Assembly: GCA_945869905.1 (NCBI GenBank)
Contig: CAMBQD010000037.1
Span: 1-7,927 of the forward strand
Reading direction: 5' to 3'
Origin: an uncultured Clostridia bacterium
GTDB lineage: Bacteria > Bacillota > Clostridia > Oscillospirales > Acutalibacteraceae
Length of the DNA: 7,927 nucleotides
Position 1 is the first letter of the stretch, and the number at the start of each line of letters is the position of its first letter. The translations under genes were made by a program, and so were the position numbers. A model generated the notes under the pieces. It saw only the letters and a list, made by a program, of their open reading frames with translations. It did no database searches and was not told the origin of the DNA. Positions 6,369 through 7,927 of this stretch are shown piece by piece.

Positions 6369-7484
6369 ATGGCATTTACAGCTCAGGACGTAAAGGCTCT
6401 TCGTGAGAAGACCGGCGTTGGTATGATGGAATGTAAAAAAGCTCTTGTTGAGGCTGACGGCGATATGGACAAGGCAATTGACTATCTCCGTGAAAGAGGT
6501 CTTGCCGCTGCTCAGAAAAAGGCAACAAGAATTGCTGCCGAGGGTGTAGTTCTCCCTTATTATGACAGCGCCGCAAAGAAGGGTGTAGTTGTTGAGGTTA
6601 ACTCAGAAACTGACTTCGTTGCTAAGAATGAAAAGTTTATGAACTTTGTAACAGGCGTTGCTAAGACAATTATTGCTACAAATCCTGCTGATGTTGAAGC
6701 TCTTTGCAATACAGAGTTTGACGGTACAGGCAGAACAGTTACAGAAACTCTTAATGACCTTGTTCTTTCAATCGGTGAAAATATGAAGGTTCGCCGTTTT
6801 GAAGTAATGGACGGCATCGTTTCAACCTATATCCACGGCGGCGGCTCAGTTGGCGTTATGATTGGCTTTGATGTTGCCGACGAGTCAAAGGCTGACACTG
6901 CAGAGTTTGAGGCTATGGGTAAGAACGTTGCTATGCAGATTGCCGCTATGAACCCTGATTATTTGAGCGAGTCTGAAATTTCTGCTGAAGAATCAGCAAA
7001 GATGAAGTCAATCACAGTTGACAGTGCTCTCAATAAGCCAAACTCACTTCCAATGCCTATTCTTAACAGCCTTATTGACGAGGCTATTAACGAAAAGAAG
7101 TGGAGCGATTCTGATATTGATATTTATCAGGGCCTTGACAATAAGCAGAGAAAGAATTTTGTAAACTTTATTTCCGACGAAGCTTTTGCTACTCTTGCAG
7201 AGATTGCTGTTTCACACAAGGCTGAAATCAGTGAAAACAAGATTTTCACCGGACTTGTTCAGGGCAGAATTTCAAAGCAGATTAAAGAGATTTGTTTGTT
7301 AGAGCAGGAGTTCGTACGCAGCGACTTGTTCAAGGGCTCAGTTAAGGGCTATATCGATTCAGTTGCAAAGGAGCTTGGCACAACAATCACTGCAACAGGC
7401 TTTATCCGTATGATGAAGGGCGACGGCCTTGAGAAGAGAGAAGAAAACTTCGCAGAGGAAATCGCAAAGCAAATCAATGGCTAA
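6369..7484 (+). CDS. tsf: Translation elongation factor Ts, long form
   Basis: EF-Ts recycles EF-Tu by releasing GDP. The N-terminal UBA-like domain (1-50) reads VKALREKTGVGMMECKKAL, and the nucleotide-exchange motif TDFVAKN is at 81-87. The dimerisation/core region continues through AMNPDYLS (193-200), and the C-terminal KEICLLEQEFVRSD (306-319) is typical. The protein has 371 residues, against about 283 in E. coli and roughly 290-310 in many Firmicutes. Extra length lies mainly at about 205-290 between the MNPDYLS and GLVQGRISKQIKEI blocks, with some more at the C-terminus (about 335-371). The start is ATG 6369 with TTGGAGG (6354-6360) 8 bases upstream; the TTG at 6354 is part of that site. 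The frame is intact throughout, with codon use like rpsB. Confidence 0.96.
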   Translation: MAFTAQDVKALREKTGVGMMECKKALVEADGDMDKAIDYLRERGLAAAQKKATRIAAEGVVLPYYDSAAKKGVVVEVNSETDFVAKNEKFMNFVTGVAKTIIATNPADVEALCNTEFDGTGRTVTETLNDLVLSIGENMKVRRFEVMDGIVSTYIHGGGSVGVMIGFDVADESKADTAEFEAMGKNVAMQIAAMNPDYLSESEISAEESAKMKSITVDSALNKPNSLPMPILNSLIDEAINEKKWSDSDIDIYQGLDNKQRKNFVNFISDEAFATLAEIAVSHKAEISENKIFTGLVQGRISKQIKEICLLEQEFVRSDLFKGSVKGYIDSVAKELGTTITATGFIRMMKGDGLEKREENFAEEIAKQING

Positions 7485-7512
7485 GTAAGATAATTGGTAA
7501 TTTAACAAAAGC

Positions 7513-7545
7513 CTTAAAAACCATTGAAAATAAACGGTTTTTAAG
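7513..7545 (+). repeat. AT-rich hairpin just after tsf, nested in a wider inverted octamer
   Basis: CTTAAAAACC (7513-7522) is the exact reverse complement of GGTTTTTAAG (7536-7545) across a 13-base loop. It is flanked by GGTAATTT (7496-7503) and AAATTACC (7574-7581), another exact inverted pair. It lacks a clean T tail, so it is a poor terminator; it may be a weak tsf terminator or part of a mobile-element end. Confidence 0.55.
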
Positions 7546-7573
7546 TGGTTTTGAGTGAATTAATAAAAATATC

Positions 7574-7603
7574 AAATTACCATAAATTACCGCAAATTAC
7601 CGC
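7574..7603 (+). repeat. Three 10-bp tandem direct repeats (AAATTACC core)
   Basis: AAATTACCAT, AAATTACCGC and AAATTACCGC follow one another at 7574, 7584 and 7594 without gaps. A fourth copy lies in inverse orientation at 7496-7503 (GGTAATTT). A 10-base period places all three copies on the same face of the helix, as for a protein-binding array. Arm-type sites of tyrosine recombinases at the ends of integrated elements look like this, but an operator array is equally possible. Confidence 0.65.
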
Positions 7604-7620
7604 CACTTTTCATGGGAAGT

Positions 7621-7650
7621 TGCGTAAAATCTGCGTAAAAATTTGCGTAC
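7621..7650 (+). repeat. TGCGTA direct repeats
   Basis: TGCGTAAAA occurs at 7621-7629 and 7632-7640, and TGCGTAC at 7644-7650, so three direct copies lie 11 and 12 bases apart. The third overlaps the left arm of the inverted repeat at 7643-7668. Spacing near one helical turn again suggests a binding-site array. Confidence 0.6.
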
Positions 7651-7668
7651 AAAAAAATCTGTACGCAA
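7643..7668 (+). repeat. Perfect 9-bp inverted repeat with 8-bp spacer
   Basis: TTGCGTACA (7643-7651) and TGTACGCAA (7660-7668) are exact reverse complements around AAAAAATC. Nine-bp arms with a 6-8 bp spacer are the layout of a tyrosine-recombinase core site, and also of many dimeric repressor operators. No T tail follows, so it is not a terminator. Confidence 0.6.
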
Positions 7669-7698
7669 CTCAATATCAATTTGCATATTCATAATATT

Positions 7699-7730
7699 AA
7701 AGCGTGATTCGTTGAATCACGCTTTTTTTT
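7699..7730 (+). terminator. Strong intrinsic terminator upstream of parA
   Basis: AAAGCGTGATTC (7699-7710) pairs perfectly with GAATCACGCTTT (7714-7725) around a GTT loop, and T residues run on to 7730. Confidence 0.9.
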
Positions 7731-7731
7731 G

Positions 7732-7755
7732 GCTACTGTTTTTCAGTAGCTTTTT
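7732..7755 (+). terminator. Second tandem terminator, 30 bases before parA
   Basis: GCTACTG (7732-7738) pairs with CAGTAGC (7744-7750) around TTTTT, followed by TTTTT (7751-7755). It begins 1 base after the T tract of the first terminator. Either both insulate parA from tsf transcription, or they act as attenuators in the parA leader. Confidence 0.8.
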
Positions 7756-7785
7756 AATTTTAAAATCTTCAAAGGAGTTGAAAAA

Positions 7786-7927
7786 ATGTCAAAATGCAAA
7801 ACGATTGCGGTATGCAATCAAAAAGGTGGTGTTGGAAAGACAACCACAACAGTAAATCTCGGTGTAGGATTAGCAATGCAAGGCAAGAGAGTTTTGCTTG
7901 TAGATGCAGACCCACAGGGAGATTTAA
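7786..7927 (+). CDS. ParA/Soj-family ATPase, N-terminal part (runs off the window)
   Basis: Only the first 47 codons are present; the frame is open to the end of the window. The deviant Walker A motif KGGVGKTT is at residues 13-20, and the Walker A' region LLVDADPQGDL is at 37-47. This is the standard N-terminus of ParA ATPases that segregate plasmids, chromosomes or integrative elements together with a ParB partner. ATG 7786 has AAAGGAG (7771-7777) 8 bases upstream. Chromosomal soj is normally near the replication origin, not after tsf. With the repeat-rich region before it, I infer this ParA belongs to an integrated element. No promoter is visible between the second terminator and the start. 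Confidence 0.9.
   Translation, partial: MSKCKTIAVCNQKGGVGKTTTTVNLGVGLAMQGKRVLLVDADPQGDL

Noticed and set aside
6354..6371. TTG 6354 as start of tsf.
   Set aside because: It is part of the TTGGAGG ribosome site; ATG 6369 gives the standard MAFTAQDVKALR N-terminus.
7574..7668. Direct-repeat arrays as plasmid replication iterons or a CRISPR.
   Set aside because: Units are only 8-12 bp with no spacers, and no replication initiator is visible. The location after chromosomal tsf argues against a plasmid origin.
7643..7855. 70-codon plus-strand frame overlapping the parA start.
   Set aside because: It crosses two terminator hairpins, is out of frame with the clear ParA coding sequence, and has no ribosome site. 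Chance frame.

Overview
The window looks like a chromosomal segment from a low-to-moderate GC, Gram-positive anaerobe of the Clostridia, most likely a gut Ruminococcaceae/Oscillospiraceae-type organism. This is inferred from strong AGGAGG ribosome binding sites, consensus sigma-A promoters, U-tailed hairpin terminators, the rpsB-tsf pair, and a large secreted protein of the kind common in gut Firmicutes. No 16S or other species marker is present.

Layout. Bases 2-1616 hold a two-gene, translationally overlapping unit: an inositol-monophosphatase family protein (its start lies upstream of the window) and a YtqA/YhcC-type radical SAM protein, closed by a hairpin terminator that can work in both directions. 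Bases 1671-1781 on the minus strand hold a start-less coding relic. Its product closely resembles a small intact peptide encoded at 5155-5274. Between the relic and 2002 lie a perfect consensus promoter and a leader with a long imperfect RNA helix. They drive a 1046-residue secreted protein (2002-5142) followed after 12 bases by the 39-residue acidic peptide gene and a terminator. A short palindromic interspersed repeat (5331-5380) separates this unit from the ribosomal operon: promoter (extended -10), about 110-base leader, rpsB (S2) and tsf (an unusually long EF-Ts of 371 residues).

Bases 7485-7785 after tsf look unlike the rest. They are AT-rich and packed with 10-bp direct repeats, an inverted copy of the same octamer, TGCGTA repeats, a perfect 9-bp inverted repeat around an 8-bp spacer, and two tandem terminators. 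They lead into the first 47 codons of a ParA-type ATPase that runs off the window. In Firmicutes tsf is usually followed by pyrH, so this is probably the edge of an integrated mobile element (ICE-like). The integrase, relaxase and other end are not in view.

The best candidate for something undescribed is the secreted protein plus small-peptide cassette, with a second, decayed member of the same peptide family just upstream on the opposite strand. The peptide has no cysteine and no recognised domain, and its function cannot be read from the sequence.
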